Positions 9,327 to 18,395 of a DNA stretch of 64,000 nt are shown here, piece after piece. Numbering within the stretch: the stretch's first letter is position 1; each line of letters starts with the position of its first letter. The position numbers and the translations under genes were made by a program. Source of the stretch: Hyphomicrobiales bacterium (GTDB lineage Bacteria; Pseudomonadota; Alphaproteobacteria; Rhizobiales; Rhizobiaceae); contig UBYA01000014.1 of NCBI GenBank assembly GCA_900469615.1, positions 333,313 through 397,312 of the forward strand, written 5' to 3'. The notes beneath the pieces are model-generated. The model was not told where the DNA came from. It saw nothing but the letters and a program-made list of their open reading frames with translations, and did not search any database.

Positions 9327-11156
9327 ATGTGGCTCGCTTGGTTCAAAACAGGAAGCCGATTATTGAAGTCGCCAGATCCGAAAAAGACCGATGTCGACAG
9401 TGAAACGATCACCGTTGTACTGAAGCGTATCATTGCTGAAAACGGTCGCGCTCATATCTGGGGTTATTCGATCGCAATCTTTTGCCTCATCGTCGTGGCA
9501 GCATCCACGGCGACGATGGCCTTTGTCATGCGGCCGATCGTCAACGGCGCTTTCTACGAGCGCCGCGCCGAGGTCATGTGGCTGATTTGCCTTGCGATTC
9601 TTGCCGCTTTCGTGGCGCGGGGCTTTGCCGGCTATTTCCAATCGGTTATTCTGTCCAAGATCGGCAATGACATCATTGCCCGCTATCAGCGGCGCCTCTA
9701 TGCGCATCTGATGACGCTGTCGGTCGGTTTTTTCAGTGAAGCCCGCTCGGCACAGATTGCCGCGCGGGTGAGCCAGAACGTGTCCGGCATCCGCGACGTG
9801 ATGAACCTCGTCATTACGTCCACGGCGCGCGATTTTCTGTCATTCATCTTTCTGCTCGGCAACATGATCTATCAGGATCCGTTGCTGAGCCTTATCTTCT
9901 TCGTCATCGCCCCGCCCGTGTTTCTGGCGTTGCGCCATATTTCCAAGCGCCTGCGCGCCGTCACACGCGAGGCGGTGGTTCTCAACAGCCGCGTGCTCGG
10001 CGCGATGCAGGAAACAATCCAAGGCATTTCCATCGTCAAGGCGTTTACGATGGAGCGCGAACTCGACCGCAAGATCGACAAGCTGATTACCGCAGCCGAG
10101 AACCGGCAAAACCGGATCGTCCGCATTTCCGAGCGTAACGGCCCGCTGATCGAAACGGTTGCCGGCTTTGCCGTCGCAGGCGTTTTTGCCTATGCCGCCT
10201 ATCGTTCGATTTATGCAAACGTACCGCCAGGCGCGGTATTTTCCTTCATCGTATCGCTGCTTCTGGCTTATGATCCGGCCCGCCGCCTTGCCAAATTGCA
10301 GACGCAGCTGGAGCGTGCGGTCGTCAATGCGCGGATGATCTACGAGCTGCTCGACATGGAGCCGCGCCAGCGCGACCTGCCGGATGCCAAGCCGCTCGCC
10401 GTGACGGACGCCCGCATCGAATTCCGCGACGTTCATTTCGCCTATGGCGACGAAGCTGTCCTGTCCGGCGTCAATTTCACCGCCGAGGGCGGACAGACGA
10501 CGGCGCTCGTCGGCCCTTCCGGTGCCGGCAAGTCCACCGTCATCAACCTGATCCCGCGCTTCTACGATCCGAAGGCCGGCAGCATCTTCATCGACGGGCA
10601 GGATATCGCCCATGTGACGAAGCAGTCGCTGCGGGAGCAGCTCGCCTATGTTTCGCAGCAGCCCTATCTCTTCGAAGGCACGATCCGCGACAACATCCGC
10701 TACGGACGACCGAACGCGACCGATGCCGAGATCGAGGAAGCGGCACGCCTTGCCTATGCGCATGATTTCATCGAGGCGCAGTCGATGGGCTACGATACGC
10801 CCGTCGGCGAAAACGGCGTGACGCTTTCCGGCGGCCAGAGGCAGCGCCTGTCCATAGCCCGCGCGCTGGTGCGCAATGCGCCGATCCTGCTTCTGGACGA
10901 GGCGACCTCCGCGCTCGACACCGAATCCGAAGCCGCCGTGCAGAAGGCGCTGGAAGAAGCGATGAGCGGCCGCACGGTCGTCGTCATCGCCCACCGCCTG
11001 TCGACGGTGGTGCGAGCCGAGAAAATCGTCGTCATGCAGAACGGCCGGGTTGTCGAGGAAGGCAATCACGAGACGCTTGCGACCGCCGACAATGGCCTCT
11101 ACGCTCGGCTCAACAACCTGCAGCTACCGGCCATATCGAGCAATTCCCGCAAATAG
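9327..11156 (+). CDS. MsbA-like ABC exporter (fused membrane and ATPase domains)
   Basis: Half-size type IV ABC exporter of up to 609 residues, expected to act as a homodimer in the inner membrane. An N-terminal six-span ABC_membrane domain (residues about 40-330) precedes an ATPase with Walker A GPSGAGKST, signature LSGGQRQRLSIARA, Walker B ILLLDEATSALD and H-loop AHRLSTV. It resembles the lipid/multidrug MsbA group; the cargo cannot be read from sequence. The ATG used has a weak ribosome site. A TTG twelve codons downstream (LKSPDPKK) has an AGGAA eight bases ahead and is an alternative start. dapB follows after 14 bases. Confidence 0.9.
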   Translation: MWLAWFKTGSRLLKSPDPKKTDVDSETITVVLKRIIAENGRAHIWGYSIAIFCLIVVAASTATMAFVMRPIVNGAFYERRAEVMWLICLAILAAFVARGFAGYFQSVILSKIGNDIIARYQRRLYAHLMTLSVGFFSEARSAQIAARVSQNVSGIRDVMNLVITSTARDFLSFIFLLGNMIYQDPLLSLIFFVIAPPVFLALRHISKRLRAVTREAVVLNSRVLGAMQETIQGISIVKAFTMERELDRKIDKLITAAENRQNRIVRISERNGPLIETVAGFAVAGVFAYAAYRSIYANVPPGAVFSFIVSLLLAYDPARRLAKLQTQLERAVVNARMIYELLDMEPRQRDLPDAKPLAVTDARIEFRDVHFAYGDEAVLSGVNFTAEGGQTTALVGPSGAGKSTVINLIPRFYDPKAGSIFIDGQDIAHVTKQSLREQLAYVSQQPYLFEGTIRDNIRYGRPNATDAEIEEAARLAYAHDFIEAQSMGYDTPVGENGVTLSGGQRQRLSIARALVRNAPILLLDEATSALDTESEAAVQKALEEAMSGRTVVVIAHRLSTVVRAEKIVVMQNGRVVEEGNHETLATADNGLYARLNNLQLPAISSNSRK

Positions 11157-11170
11157 ACGATAGAGACGAC

Positions 11171-11995
11171 ATGAGCGACGATGCGATGAAGCTGGTGGTA
11201 GTGGGCGCGGCAGGCCGCATGGGACAGGCTCTGATCCGCCTCATCCACGCCACCGACGGCGTAACCCTGCATGCCGCAGTCGCCCGTTCCGGATCGGCCT
11301 TCGTCGGCAAGGATGCCGGCGAGATCGCCGGGCTGGGGCCGATCGGCGTTTCCGTCACCGACGATCCGCTCGCCGCCTTCCTCCATGCCGAAGGCGTCAT
11401 CGATTTCACGACGCCGGCAACCAGCGTCACCTTTGCCGGCCTCGCCGCGCAGGCGCGCATCGTCCACATCATCGGCACCACCGGCTGCTCGGACGAGGAC
11501 GAGGCGAAGTTCAAGGCGGCCGCGCGCCATGCCCGCATCGTCAAATCGGGCAATATGGGCCTCGGCATCAACCTCTTGAGCGTGCTCGTGGAGCAGGCCG
11601 CGCGCGCGCTCCCCTCGAACGACTGGGATATCGAGGTGCTGGAGATGCATCATCGCCACAAGGTCGACGCGCCCTCGGGCACCGCGCTCCTGCTCGGCCA
11701 GGCGGCGGCGAAGGGCCGCGGCATCGACCTCAACGACAAGTCCGTGCGCGTGCGCGACGGCCACACCGGCCCGCGCCCGGCGGGCGCGATCGGCTTTGCG
11801 ACCTTGCGCGGCGGCGGCGTGGTGGGCGATCACTCCGTCATCTTCGCCAGCGAGAGCGAGCGGCTGACGCTGTCGCACAATGCCGGCGACCGTTCGCTGT
11901 TTGCGCGCGGCGCGCTGCAGGCGGCACTCTGGGCGCGTGACAAGAAACCCGGCTTCTATTCCATGCTCGATGTTCTCGGGCTCTCCACACGCTGA
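11171..11995 (+). CDS. dapB: 4-hydroxy-tetrahydrodipicolinate reductase
   Basis: NAD(P)H-dependent reductase of the diaminopimelate/lysine pathway, 274 residues. It has the N-terminal dinucleotide-binding GAAGRMGQ, the IIGTTG segment and the DapB signature EMHHRHKVDAPSGTA with the catalytic His and Lys. The length matches the family. It directly follows the ABC exporter gene and may share its transcript, with no evident functional link. Confidence 0.97.
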   Translation: MSDDAMKLVVVGAAGRMGQALIRLIHATDGVTLHAAVARSGSAFVGKDAGEIAGLGPIGVSVTDDPLAAFLHAEGVIDFTTPATSVTFAGLAAQARIVHIIGTTGCSDEDEAKFKAAARHARIVKSGNMGLGINLLSVLVEQAARALPSNDWDIEVLEMHHRHKVDAPSGTALLLGQAAAKGRGIDLNDKSVRVRDGHTGPRPAGAIGFATLRGGGVVGDHSVIFASESERLTLSHNAGDRSLFARGALQAALWARDKKPGFYSMLDVLGLSTR

Positions 11996-12034
11996 TGCGA
12001 TCCCGGGGCGGGGCGGCATGAAACCGCTGACCCA

Positions 12035-12102
12035 CTCCAGCCATTTATTGTCCCGCAATTCCTGACGGAAAACCGCCACGCAGCTTTCCTGGAATTGCCC
12101 TA
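12035..12102 (+). repeat. Short intergenic palindromic repeat, copy 1 of 3
   Basis: Imperfect palindrome whose core reads AATTCCTGACGGAAAACCG then about ten variable bases then TTTCCTGGAATTGCCCT. GCAATTCC (12055-12062) is the exact complement of GGAATTGC (12091-12098). Two further copies in the same orientation lie at 52645-52715 and 55128-55201. This copy ends just before the gpmA ribosome site, so it is probably in the gpmA leader. Confidence 0.8.
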
Positions 12103-12117
12103 TCAAGGAGAAATTTT

Positions 12118-12753
12118 ATGAGCGGCACTCTCGTTCTCGTTCGCCATGGGCAGAGCGACTGGAATTTGAAGAATCTCTTCACCGGCTGGAAGGACCCAGA
12201 TCTGACCGCGCTCGGCATCGAGGAAGCCAAGACGGGCGGCAAGGCGCTCGCCGAGTACGGCCTCAAGTACGACATCGCCTTCACCTCGGCCCTGACGCGC
12301 GCCCAGCACACGCTGAAGATCATCCTCGATGAAATCGGCCAGCCGGGGCTCGAAACCATCAAGGACCAGGCGCTGAACGAGCGCGACTACGGCGATCTCT
12401 CCGGCCTCAACAAGGACGACGCCCGCGCCAAGTGGGGCGAGGAGCAGGTTCACATCTGGCGCCGCTCCTACGACGTTCCGCCGCCCGGCGGCGAAAGCCT
12501 GCGCGATACCGGCGCCCGCGTCTGGCCCTATTACCTGACGGAAATCCTGCCGCGCGTTCTCGCCGGCCAGAACGTATTGGTCGCCGCCCACGGCAATTCG
12601 CTGCGCTCGCTCGTCATGGTTCTCGACCGGCTGAGCAAGGCGCAGATCCTGGAACTCAACCTCGCGACCGGCGTGCCGATGGTCTACAAGCTCAAGGCCG
12701 ATTCCACCGTCGCCTCGAAGGAAGTCCTCGGCGACATGTCCGGCGCGCATTGA
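12118..12753 (+). CDS. gpmA: 2,3-bisphosphoglycerate-dependent phosphoglycerate mutase
   Basis: Interconverts 3- and 2-phosphoglycerate in glycolysis/gluconeogenesis. The 211-residue protein has the phosphohistidine motif VRHGQSDWN, ERDYGDLSG and AAHGNSLR with the second catalytic His. It is shorter than the about 250-residue E. coli GpmA, as is usual in alphaproteobacteria. AAGGAG lies eight bases before the ATG, directly after the palindromic repeat. Confidence 0.95.
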   Translation: MSGTLVLVRHGQSDWNLKNLFTGWKDPDLTALGIEEAKTGGKALAEYGLKYDIAFTSALTRAQHTLKIILDEIGQPGLETIKDQALNERDYGDLSGLNKDDARAKWGEEQVHIWRRSYDVPPPGGESLRDTGARVWPYYLTEILPRVLAGQNVLVAAHGNSLRSLVMVLDRLSKAQILELNLATGVPMVYKLKADSTVASKEVLGDMSGAH

Positions 12754-12780
12754 GCGCCATCTAAATCGCTACTTCTGAAA

Positions 12781-12942
12781 AGCCCCTTACCCTAGCCCTC
12801 TCTCCGTTTTACGGGGAGGGGGACTACCCTTTCCAATACTCTCGATTCCTATGGGATTGCGATGCGACGGAGAGCACGTCTTTCCCCTTCTCCCCGCCTG
12901 CGGGGAGAAGGTGGCCGACAGGCCGGATGAGGGGCAGCCCCT
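12781..12942. repeat. Rhizobial-type intergenic repeat cluster
   Basis: Two GC-rich palindromic units. The left one (about 12781-12830) contains CCCTCTCCG and CGGGGAGGG arms. The right one has CTTCTCCCCGC and GCGGGGAGAAG arms around CT, followed by a GGCCGACAGGCCGGATGAGGGGC tail broken here into parts: GGCCGACAGGCC and GGATGAGGGGC. Such units are common between rhizobial genes; no coding potential was seen. It sits between convergent gpmA and phnF. Confidence 0.7.
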
Positions 12943-12946
12943 ACCA

Positions 12947-13681
12947 TCAATTCTCGACGGTGAAACGCACCCTGTCGGCGGCGAAGCGCGAGATTGAATA
13001 TTGCACCGGCACATTGTCGAGATCTGAGTTCAGCGCCTGTGTGATGAGGACGATGGCGCCGGGCGATAATTGCAGATCGGTGAGATCGCCGTCGTCTGCA
13101 TGCGTCGCGGTGATTTCGGTGACGACGCGCACGTAATCCGGCACGCCGAGTTCCTTGAACGCCTTGGTGATCGATCCGGTCGCCTGGTAGATTTCGGCGA
13201 TATTCCCGAAGCGATCGGCGGGAAACCAGCTGGTGGCGCGCGATACCGGGCGATGATCCGCCTGACCGAGCGTTTCGAGCCGGATCAGCGGTGTGCCGGT
13301 CTCAAGCTTGAGCTGCCTGGCCAGCTCCGCGTTTGCGGCCTCTTCGACCGATGCCAGCAATACGCTGCGGGTCTCGCGCACCTGATCGCCGATCCCTTGC
13401 GAGAAACGCGTCCGCTTCGAAATGGGAAAGCTCAGCCGTTCCTTGCGTTCGATCAGCGTTCCTCGCCCCTGCACGGCCCTGACAATTCCTTCCTGCGCCA
13501 GTGCAGCAAGAGCGCTTCGGATCGTGTGGCGGTTGACGCCGAATTGCAGCGCCAGCGTCGTTTCCGGCGGCACCATTCCCGTCTCGTCGAAATCTCCGTG
13601 GTTGATCGACGTGCGAATGCGGTCGGCGATCTGCCGCCACAGCGCCACGCCCGTCTGTCTCTGGATCTTCTGCCCTGCCAT
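12947..13681 (-). CDS. phnF: GntR/HutC family regulator PhnF
   Basis: DNA-binding regulator of phosphonate genes, 244 residues. The N-terminal winged helix (about residues 10-75) reads ALWRQIADRIRTSI with VPPETTLALQFGVNRHTIRSA. The C-terminal UTRA ligand domain ends with VPVQYSISRFAADRVRFTVEN. It is divergent from phnG, the standard phnF position, and the intergenic region holds an 18-base inverted repeat that is a plausible operator. The effector is unknown. Confidence 0.94.
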   Translation of the reverse strand: MAGQKIQRQTGVALWRQIADRIRTSINHGDFDETGMVPPETTLALQFGVNRHTIRSALAALAQEGIVRAVQGRGTLIERKERLSFPISKRTRFSQGIGDQVRETRSVLLASVEEAANAELARQLKLETGTPLIRLETLGQADHRPVSRATSWFPADRFGNIAEIYQATGSITKAFKELGVPDYVRVVTEITATHADDGDLTDLQLSPGAIVLITQALNSDLDNVPVQYSISRFAADRVRFTVEN

Positions 13682-13694
13682 CTCGCCCGCTCGC

Positions 13695-13712
13695 CTGTCA
13701 CACGCTTGTCAC
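13695..13712 (+). promoter_or_regulatory. PHO box upstream of phnG
   Basis: Two seven-base direct repeats, CTGTCAC and TTGTCAC, start 11 bases apart, as in the PhoB-binding consensus CTGTCAT-N4-CTGTCAT. TATAAA (13727-13732) lies at a suitable distance to be the -10 element, with the box at the -35 position. This indicates activation by PhoB under phosphate starvation. Confidence 0.82.
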
Positions 13713-13747
13713 GACTCGCTAATACATATAAAACTATCTTGTATGGT

Positions 13748-13765
13748 TGTCTATATCAATAGACA
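13748..13765. promoter_or_regulatory. Inverted repeat between phnF and phnG (candidate PhnF operator)
   Basis: TGTCTATATCAATAGACA: arms TGTCTAT and ATAGACA are exact complements around ATCA. It lies 17 bases before the phnG start codon, downstream of the PHO box promoter, a position suited to repression by PhnF. Binding is inferred. Confidence 0.6.
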
Positions 13766-13781
13766 TTTAAAGGAAAGCGCG

Positions 13782-14258
13782 ATGAATTCAGCACAAAGGC
13801 AGGAAGCGGCCGCGCAGGAGCGTCGGGAACGCAAGCGCGTTGCCGACCTTCTGGCGCAGGCAGAGCGCGACGAGCTGGAAACGGCCTGGGAAGCTTTGCC
13901 GAGCAAGCCGGCGGCACAGCCGGTGCGCGGCCCCGAGACCGGGCTCGTCATGGTCCGCGGCCGCATCGGCGGCGGCGGTTCCCCCTTCAATCTCGGCGAG
14001 GTCACGATGACCCGCGCCACCATACGGCTGGCCTCCGGCACCATCGGCCATGCGCACGCGCTTGGGACCGATCGCGAAAAGGCACGCCTTTCGGCCATCT
14101 TCGACGCCCTCTGGCAGCAATCGGCCACGCGGGAATTCGTCGAGAAGGCCATCCTTCAGCCGGTTGCCGGGCGCATCGCAAGCTATGACCGCAAGCGCGC
14201 CGAAGAGACGGCAGCGACCCGCGTCGATTTCTTCACCATGGTTCGCGGAGAGGATTGA
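13782..14258 (+). CDS. phnG: C-P lyase core subunit PhnG
   Basis: Part of the PhnGHIJ core complex, which with PhnI attaches the phosphonate to ribose from ATP. The 158-residue protein starts MNSAQRQEAAAQERRERKRV, has the conserved GLVMVRGRIGGGGSPFNLGE and TRATIRL stretches, and ends FFTMVRGED. The ATG chosen has AAGGAAAG upstream; the frame continues upstream but would run through the operator and PHO box. Its stop overlaps the phnH start (TGATG). Confidence 0.95.
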   Translation: MNSAQRQEAAAQERRERKRVADLLAQAERDELETAWEALPSKPAAQPVRGPETGLVMVRGRIGGGGSPFNLGEVTMTRATIRLASGTIGHAHALGTDREKARLSAIFDALWQQSATREFVEKAILQPVAGRIASYDRKRAEETAATRVDFFTMVRGED

Positions 14259-14884
14259 TGAGCCTGTTCAACACCCCGACCTTCGGCAACGAGGCCCTGA
14301 CCGGCGGCTTCAGCGATCCGGTTTTCGACGCGCAAAGCGTTTTCAAGATGACGATGGACGCCATGGCACGTCCGGGCACCCTGCAGACCGTGACCGCCGA
14401 CATCGCGCCGCCGGCGCCGCTCGGCATTGCCGCCGGCGCCATCGGCCTGACGCTCTGCGACCATGATACGCCGGTCTGGCTCTCCAACGGTCTTACGCGA
14501 TCGAGCCTTTCGGAATGGCTAGGCTTCCACACCGGCGCGCCCGTCGTCACCGAGCGGCTGGAGGCGCATTTCGCCTTTGTCGAGGCAGGCATGGCGCTTT
14601 CCTCCTTCAGCCAGTTCGGCGTGGGCACGCAGGAATATCCCGATCGTTCGACGACCATCGTACTGGAGATCGAAAGCCTTGAGGGCGGCAAGCAACTGGC
14701 GCTTTCCGGCCCCGGCATCAAGGACGTGACCATGATCGCCCCGGTCGGCCTGCCGGATGCGCTGCTACGCATCTGGAACGACAATCGCGCGCTCTTCCCG
14801 CGCGGCGTCGATCTCGTCCTGACGGCCGGCCGGCAATTCCTTTGCCTGCCGCGCACCACCAAGATCATCGCGACGGAGATGTGA
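14258..14884 (+). CDS. phnH: C-P lyase core subunit PhnH
   Basis: Core-complex component, 208 residues, related in fold to PLP-dependent transferases but without the cofactor. Recognisable segments are GGFSDPVFDAQSVFKMTMDAMARPG and GPGIKD near the C-terminus (the first shown here as two parts: GGFSDPVFDAQ, FKMTMDAMARPG). I use the ATG overlapping the phnG stop rather than the TTG one codon earlier. phnI follows after three bases. Confidence 0.95.
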   Translation: MSLFNTPTFGNEALTGGFSDPVFDAQSVFKMTMDAMARPGTLQTVTADIAPPAPLGIAAGAIGLTLCDHDTPVWLSNGLTRSSLSEWLGFHTGAPVVTERLEAHFAFVEAGMALSSFSQFGVGTQEYPDRSTTIVLEIESLEGGKQLALSGPGIKDVTMIAPVGLPDALLRIWNDNRALFPRGVDLVLTAGRQFLCLPRTTKIIATEM

Positions 14885-14887
14885 CAT

Positions 14888-15997
14888 ATGTATGTTGCCG
14901 TTAAGGGCGGCGAAGCCGCCATCGCCAATGCTCACCGGCTGCTGGCCGACCGTCGCCGCGGCGACCGCTCGCTGCCGGCGCTCGGCATCGATCAGATCGT
15001 CGCGCAGCTGGCGCTCGCCGTCGACCGCGTCATGGCCGAAGCCTCGCTCTACGACCGCACGCTGGCAGCCCTTGCCGTCCGCCAGGCGCGCGGCGACATG
15101 ATCGAGGCGATCTTCCTGCTGCGCGCCTACCGCACCACGCTGCCGCGCTTCGGCTACTCCCAGCCGCTCGACACATCGGCGATGAAGATCGAGCGCCGCA
15201 TCTCCGCGACCTACAAGGACCTGCCCGGCGGCCAGCTTCTCGGCCCGACCTTCGACTATACGCACCGCCTGCTCGACCCGAGCCTGCTGACCGACGAGGC
15301 CGTCGATGAGCCGATGCAGCGTCCCGCCGAAGACGGCCGGGTCATGCGTGTTTCCGAAATCCTCGCTCAGGAAGGTCTTATCGAAGGCGACGGCACGCTT
15401 CCGGTCGACCACGAGATCGGCGACCTGACGCGCGAGCCGATGGAATTCCCGATGACCCGCGATCTTCGCCTGCAGGCGCTCGCCCGCGGCGACGAGGGCT
15501 TCCTGCTGGCGCTCGGCTATTCGACCCAGCGCGGCTATGGCCGCAACCATCCCTTCACCGGCGAAATCCGCATCGGCGAAGTGGAGGTCGAATTCGATGT
15601 GCCGGAACTCGGTTTCGCCGTCTCGCTCGGCCGCATCCAGGTGACGGAATGCCAGATGGTCAACCAGTTCAAGGGCTCGGCCAAGGCGCCGCCGCAGTTT
15701 ACCCGCGGTTACGGGCTGGTCTTCGGCCAGAGCGAGCGCAAAGCCATGGCCATGTCGCTGGTCGACCGCGCGCTGCGCGCCGAAGAACTCGGCGAGGATA
15801 TCGTCGCGCCGGCACAGGACGAGGAATTCGTCATCTCCCACTCCGACAACGTGCAGGCGACCGGCTTCGTCGAACATCTGAAGCTGCCGCACTATGTCGA
15901 CTTCCAGGCCGAACTCGACCTGGTGCGGCGCATGCGCCGCGATTTCGAGGCCGCTCGCGAACGCGGCATGGACCCCATGACGGAGGCAGCCGAATGA
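14888..15997 (+). CDS. phnI: C-P lyase nucleosidase subunit PhnI
   Basis: Catalyses exchange of adenine in ATP for the phosphonate, giving alpha-D-ribose 1-phosphonate 5-triphosphate, acting with PhnG, H and L. The protein is 369 residues, slightly longer than the E. coli one. It starts MYVAVKGGEAAIANAHRLL; other family stretches are RAYRTTLPRFGYSQ, GFLLALGYSTQRGYGRNHPF and YVDFQAELDLVRRMR. Its stop overlaps the phnJ ATG by four bases. Confidence 0.96.
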   Translation: MYVAVKGGEAAIANAHRLLADRRRGDRSLPALGIDQIVAQLALAVDRVMAEASLYDRTLAALAVRQARGDMIEAIFLLRAYRTTLPRFGYSQPLDTSAMKIERRISATYKDLPGGQLLGPTFDYTHRLLDPSLLTDEAVDEPMQRPAEDGRVMRVSEILAQEGLIEGDGTLPVDHEIGDLTREPMEFPMTRDLRLQALARGDEGFLLALGYSTQRGYGRNHPFTGEIRIGEVEVEFDVPELGFAVSLGRIQVTECQMVNQFKGSAKAPPQFTRGYGLVFGQSERKAMAMSLVDRALRAEELGEDIVAPAQDEEFVISHSDNVQATGFVEHLKLPHYVDFQAELDLVRRMRRDFEAARERGMDPMTEAAE

Positions 15998-16905
15998 CCG
16001 AACTTGCCACCTACAACTTCGCCTATCTCGATGAGCAGACCAAGCGGATGATCCGCCGCGCCATCCTGAAAGCCATCTCCATACCCGGCTATCAAGTGCC
16101 TTTCGCCTCGCGCGAAATGCCGATGCCTTACGGCTGGGGCACCGGCGGCGTGCAGCTGACGGCGGCGATCATCGGCCCGCGAGACGTGCTGAAGGTGATC
16201 GACCAGGGAGCCGACGACACCACCAATGCCGTCTCCATCCGCGCCTTCTTCCAGAAGGTCGCCAATGTCGCCGTGACCACGCGCACCGACGAGGCAACCA
16301 TCATCCAGACGCGCCACCGCATCCCCGAGGCCAAGCTGGGCCCCAACCAGGTGCTGGTCTACCAGGTGCCGATCCCGGAACCCTTACGCTTCCTGGAGCC
16401 GCGCGAGACCGAGACGCGCAAGATGCACGCGCTCGAGGAATACGGCCTCATGCATGTGAAGCTCTATGAGGATATCGCTCGCAACGGCCGTATCGCCACG
16501 ACCTATGCCTATCCGGTCAAAGTCGCCGGTCGCTACGTCATGGATCCTTCGCCGACGCCGAAGTTCGACAATCCGAAAATGCACCTTTCCGACGCGCTGC
16601 AGCTGTTCGGCGCCGGCCGCGAGAAGCGCATCTATGCCGTGCCGCCCTACACGGAAGTCGTCAGCCTCGATTTCGAGGATCATCCGTTCGAAGTGCAGCG
16701 CTTCGACAAGCCCTGCGCGCTCTGCGGCGCCGAGCAGGTCTATCTCGACGAGGTGATCCTCGACGACAAGGGCGGCCGCATGTTCGTCTGCTCCGACACC
16801 GATTTCTGCGAAGACCGCCGCGCCCACGGCCATGCCGGCCCCATGCTCGCGTCAAATGGGCTCGCATCCGATGGACTGCCGGGTGGCAAGGAGGCTGCCG
16901 AATGA
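15994..16905 (+). CDS. phnJ: C-P lyase radical SAM subunit PhnJ
   Basis: Carbon-phosphorus bond-cleaving enzyme with a 4Fe-4S cluster and S-adenosylmethionine. It is 303 residues with cysteines at 241, 244, 266 and 272 (CALC, then VCSDTDFC), the numbering known from E. coli PhnJ, and a glycine at position 32 matching the residue reported to carry the glycyl radical. An acidic/Gly-rich tail of about 20 residues follows. I chose the ATG overlapping the phnI stop; the open frame begins earlier only as a shadow of phnI. It overlaps phnK by four bases. Confidence 0.97.
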   Translation: MTELATYNFAYLDEQTKRMIRRAILKAISIPGYQVPFASREMPMPYGWGTGGVQLTAAIIGPRDVLKVIDQGADDTTNAVSIRAFFQKVANVAVTTRTDEATIIQTRHRIPEAKLGPNQVLVYQVPIPEPLRFLEPRETETRKMHALEEYGLMHVKLYEDIARNGRIATTYAYPVKVAGRYVMDPSPTPKFDNPKMHLSDALQLFGAGREKRIYAVPPYTEVVSLDFEDHPFEVQRFDKPCALCGAEQVYLDEVILDDKGGRMFVCSDTDFCEDRRAHGHAGPMLASNGLASDGLPGGKEAAE

Positions 16906-17678
16906 GCGACTTACCCCTTCTCAAGGTCAAGGACATCTCGAAATTCTACGGCAGCCGCATCGGCTGCCGCGACGTGTCTTTCGAACTCTGGCCCGGCGAA
17001 GTGCTGGCCATCGTCGGCGAATCCGGCTCCGGCAAGACGACGCTGCTCAACTGCATCTCGACGCGGCTGCTGCCGACGACGGGCAGCGTCGAATACCACA
17101 TGCGCGACGAGACCTACCGCGACCTGTTCCGCATGAACGAAGCGGAACGCCGCTTCCTGATGCGCACCGACTGGGGCTTCGTGCATCAGAATCCGGCCGA
17201 CGGCCTGCGCATGACGGTTTCGGCCGGCGCCAACGTCGGCGAGCGGCTGATGGCGATCGGCAACCGCCATTACGGCAATATCCGCAACACGGCCATCGAC
17301 TGGCTGGAGCGGGTCGAAATCGATGCCGACCGCATCGACGACCAGCCGCGCGCCTTTTCCGGCGGCATGCGCCAGCGCCTGCAGATCGCCCGTAACCTCG
17401 TGACCGGCCCCCGCCTCGTCTTCATGGACGAGCCGACCGGCGGTCTCGACGTGTCGGTGCAGGCACGTCTGCTCGATCTGGTGCGCGGTCTCGTCAACGA
17501 TCTCGGCCTGTCGGCCATCATCGTCACGCACGATCTCGCCGTTGCCCGCCTCCTGTCGCATCGCATGATGGTGATGAAGGATGGATACGTCATCGAGCAC
17601 GGTCTCACCGACCGCGTACTCGACGATCCGCGCGAACCCTATACGCAACTGCTGGTCTCTTCGATCCTGCAGGTCTGA
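16902..17678 (+). CDS. phnK: C-P lyase accessory ATPase PhnK
   Basis: Soluble ABC-type ATPase that binds the C-P lyase core complex; it is not a transporter subunit. The 258 residues include Walker A GESGSGKTT, signature FSGGMRQRLQIARN and Walker B LVFMDEPTGGLD. It resembles oligopeptide transporter ATPases, as PhnK does generally. The N-terminus is MSDLPLLKVKDISKFYG. phnL follows after nine bases. Confidence 0.95.
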   Translation: MSDLPLLKVKDISKFYGSRIGCRDVSFELWPGEVLAIVGESGSGKTTLLNCISTRLLPTTGSVEYHMRDETYRDLFRMNEAERRFLMRTDWGFVHQNPADGLRMTVSAGANVGERLMAIGNRHYGNIRNTAIDWLERVEIDADRIDDQPRAFSGGMRQRLQIARNLVTGPRLVFMDEPTGGLDVSVQARLLDLVRGLVNDLGLSAIIVTHDLAVARLLSHRMMVMKDGYVIEHGLTDRVLDDPREPYTQLLVSSILQV

Positions 17679-17687
17679 GGAAGAAAC

Positions 17688-18395
17688 ATGGCAACCCCAC
17701 TCGTCGTTTCCGAAGTCTTCAAAAGCTTCACCATGCACCTGCGCGACGGCATTCGCCTGCCCGTCGTCGCCGATGTCTCCTTCTCCGTCGCCGCGGGCGA
17801 ATGCGTCGTGCTCGGCGGTCCGTCGGGCATCGGCAAGAGCTCGCTGCTGAAGATGATCTATGGCAATTATGCCGTCGACAGCGGCCAGATTCTCGTCACC
17901 CACAAGGGTAGGATCGTCGATCTCGCCACGGCCGATCCGCGCACCGTGCTCGAGGTGCGCCGCCAGACCATGGGCTATGTCAGCCAGTTCCTGCGCACCG
18001 TGCCGCGCGTCGCCGCCATCGATGTGGTTGCCGAGCCGCTGCTCGCGCGCGGCGTGACCGTCGCCGATGCCCGCGAGAGGGCAGCCGAGCTGCTGGCACA
18101 GCTGAACCTGCCGCAGGAACTCTGGCAACTGCCGCCCGCCACTTTCTCCGGCGGAGAGCAGCAGCGCGTCAACATCGCGCGCGGCTTCATCATCGATCAC
18201 GCCATCCTTCTGCTCGACGAGCCCACGGCGTCGCTCGATGCCCGCAACCGGGCCGTCGTCGTCGACATGATCGAACAGAAGAAGGCAGCCGGCGTCGCGC
18301 TGCTCGGCATCTTCCACGACGAAGAAGTGCGCGAGGCCGTCGGCAGCCGTATTCTCGACGTCTCGCAATTTTCGCCGCGAAAGGCCGCCGCATGA
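17688..18395 (+). CDS. phnL: C-P lyase accessory ATPase PhnL
   Basis: Second soluble ABC-type ATPase of the pathway, 235 residues, LolD-like in size. Walker A is GGPSGIGKSS, signature FSGGEQQRVNIARG, Walker B ILLLDEPTASLD. PhnL is required with PhnG, H and I for the nucleosidase step. Its last codon overlaps the next gene's ATG (ATGA). Confidence 0.95.
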   Translation: MATPLVVSEVFKSFTMHLRDGIRLPVVADVSFSVAAGECVVLGGPSGIGKSSLLKMIYGNYAVDSGQILVTHKGRIVDLATADPRTVLEVRRQTMGYVSQFLRTVPRVAAIDVVAEPLLARGVTVADARERAAELLAQLNLPQELWQLPPATFSGGEQQRVNIARGFIIDHAILLLDEPTASLDARNRAVVVDMIEQKKAAGVALLGIFHDEEVREAVGSRILDVSQFSPRKAAA

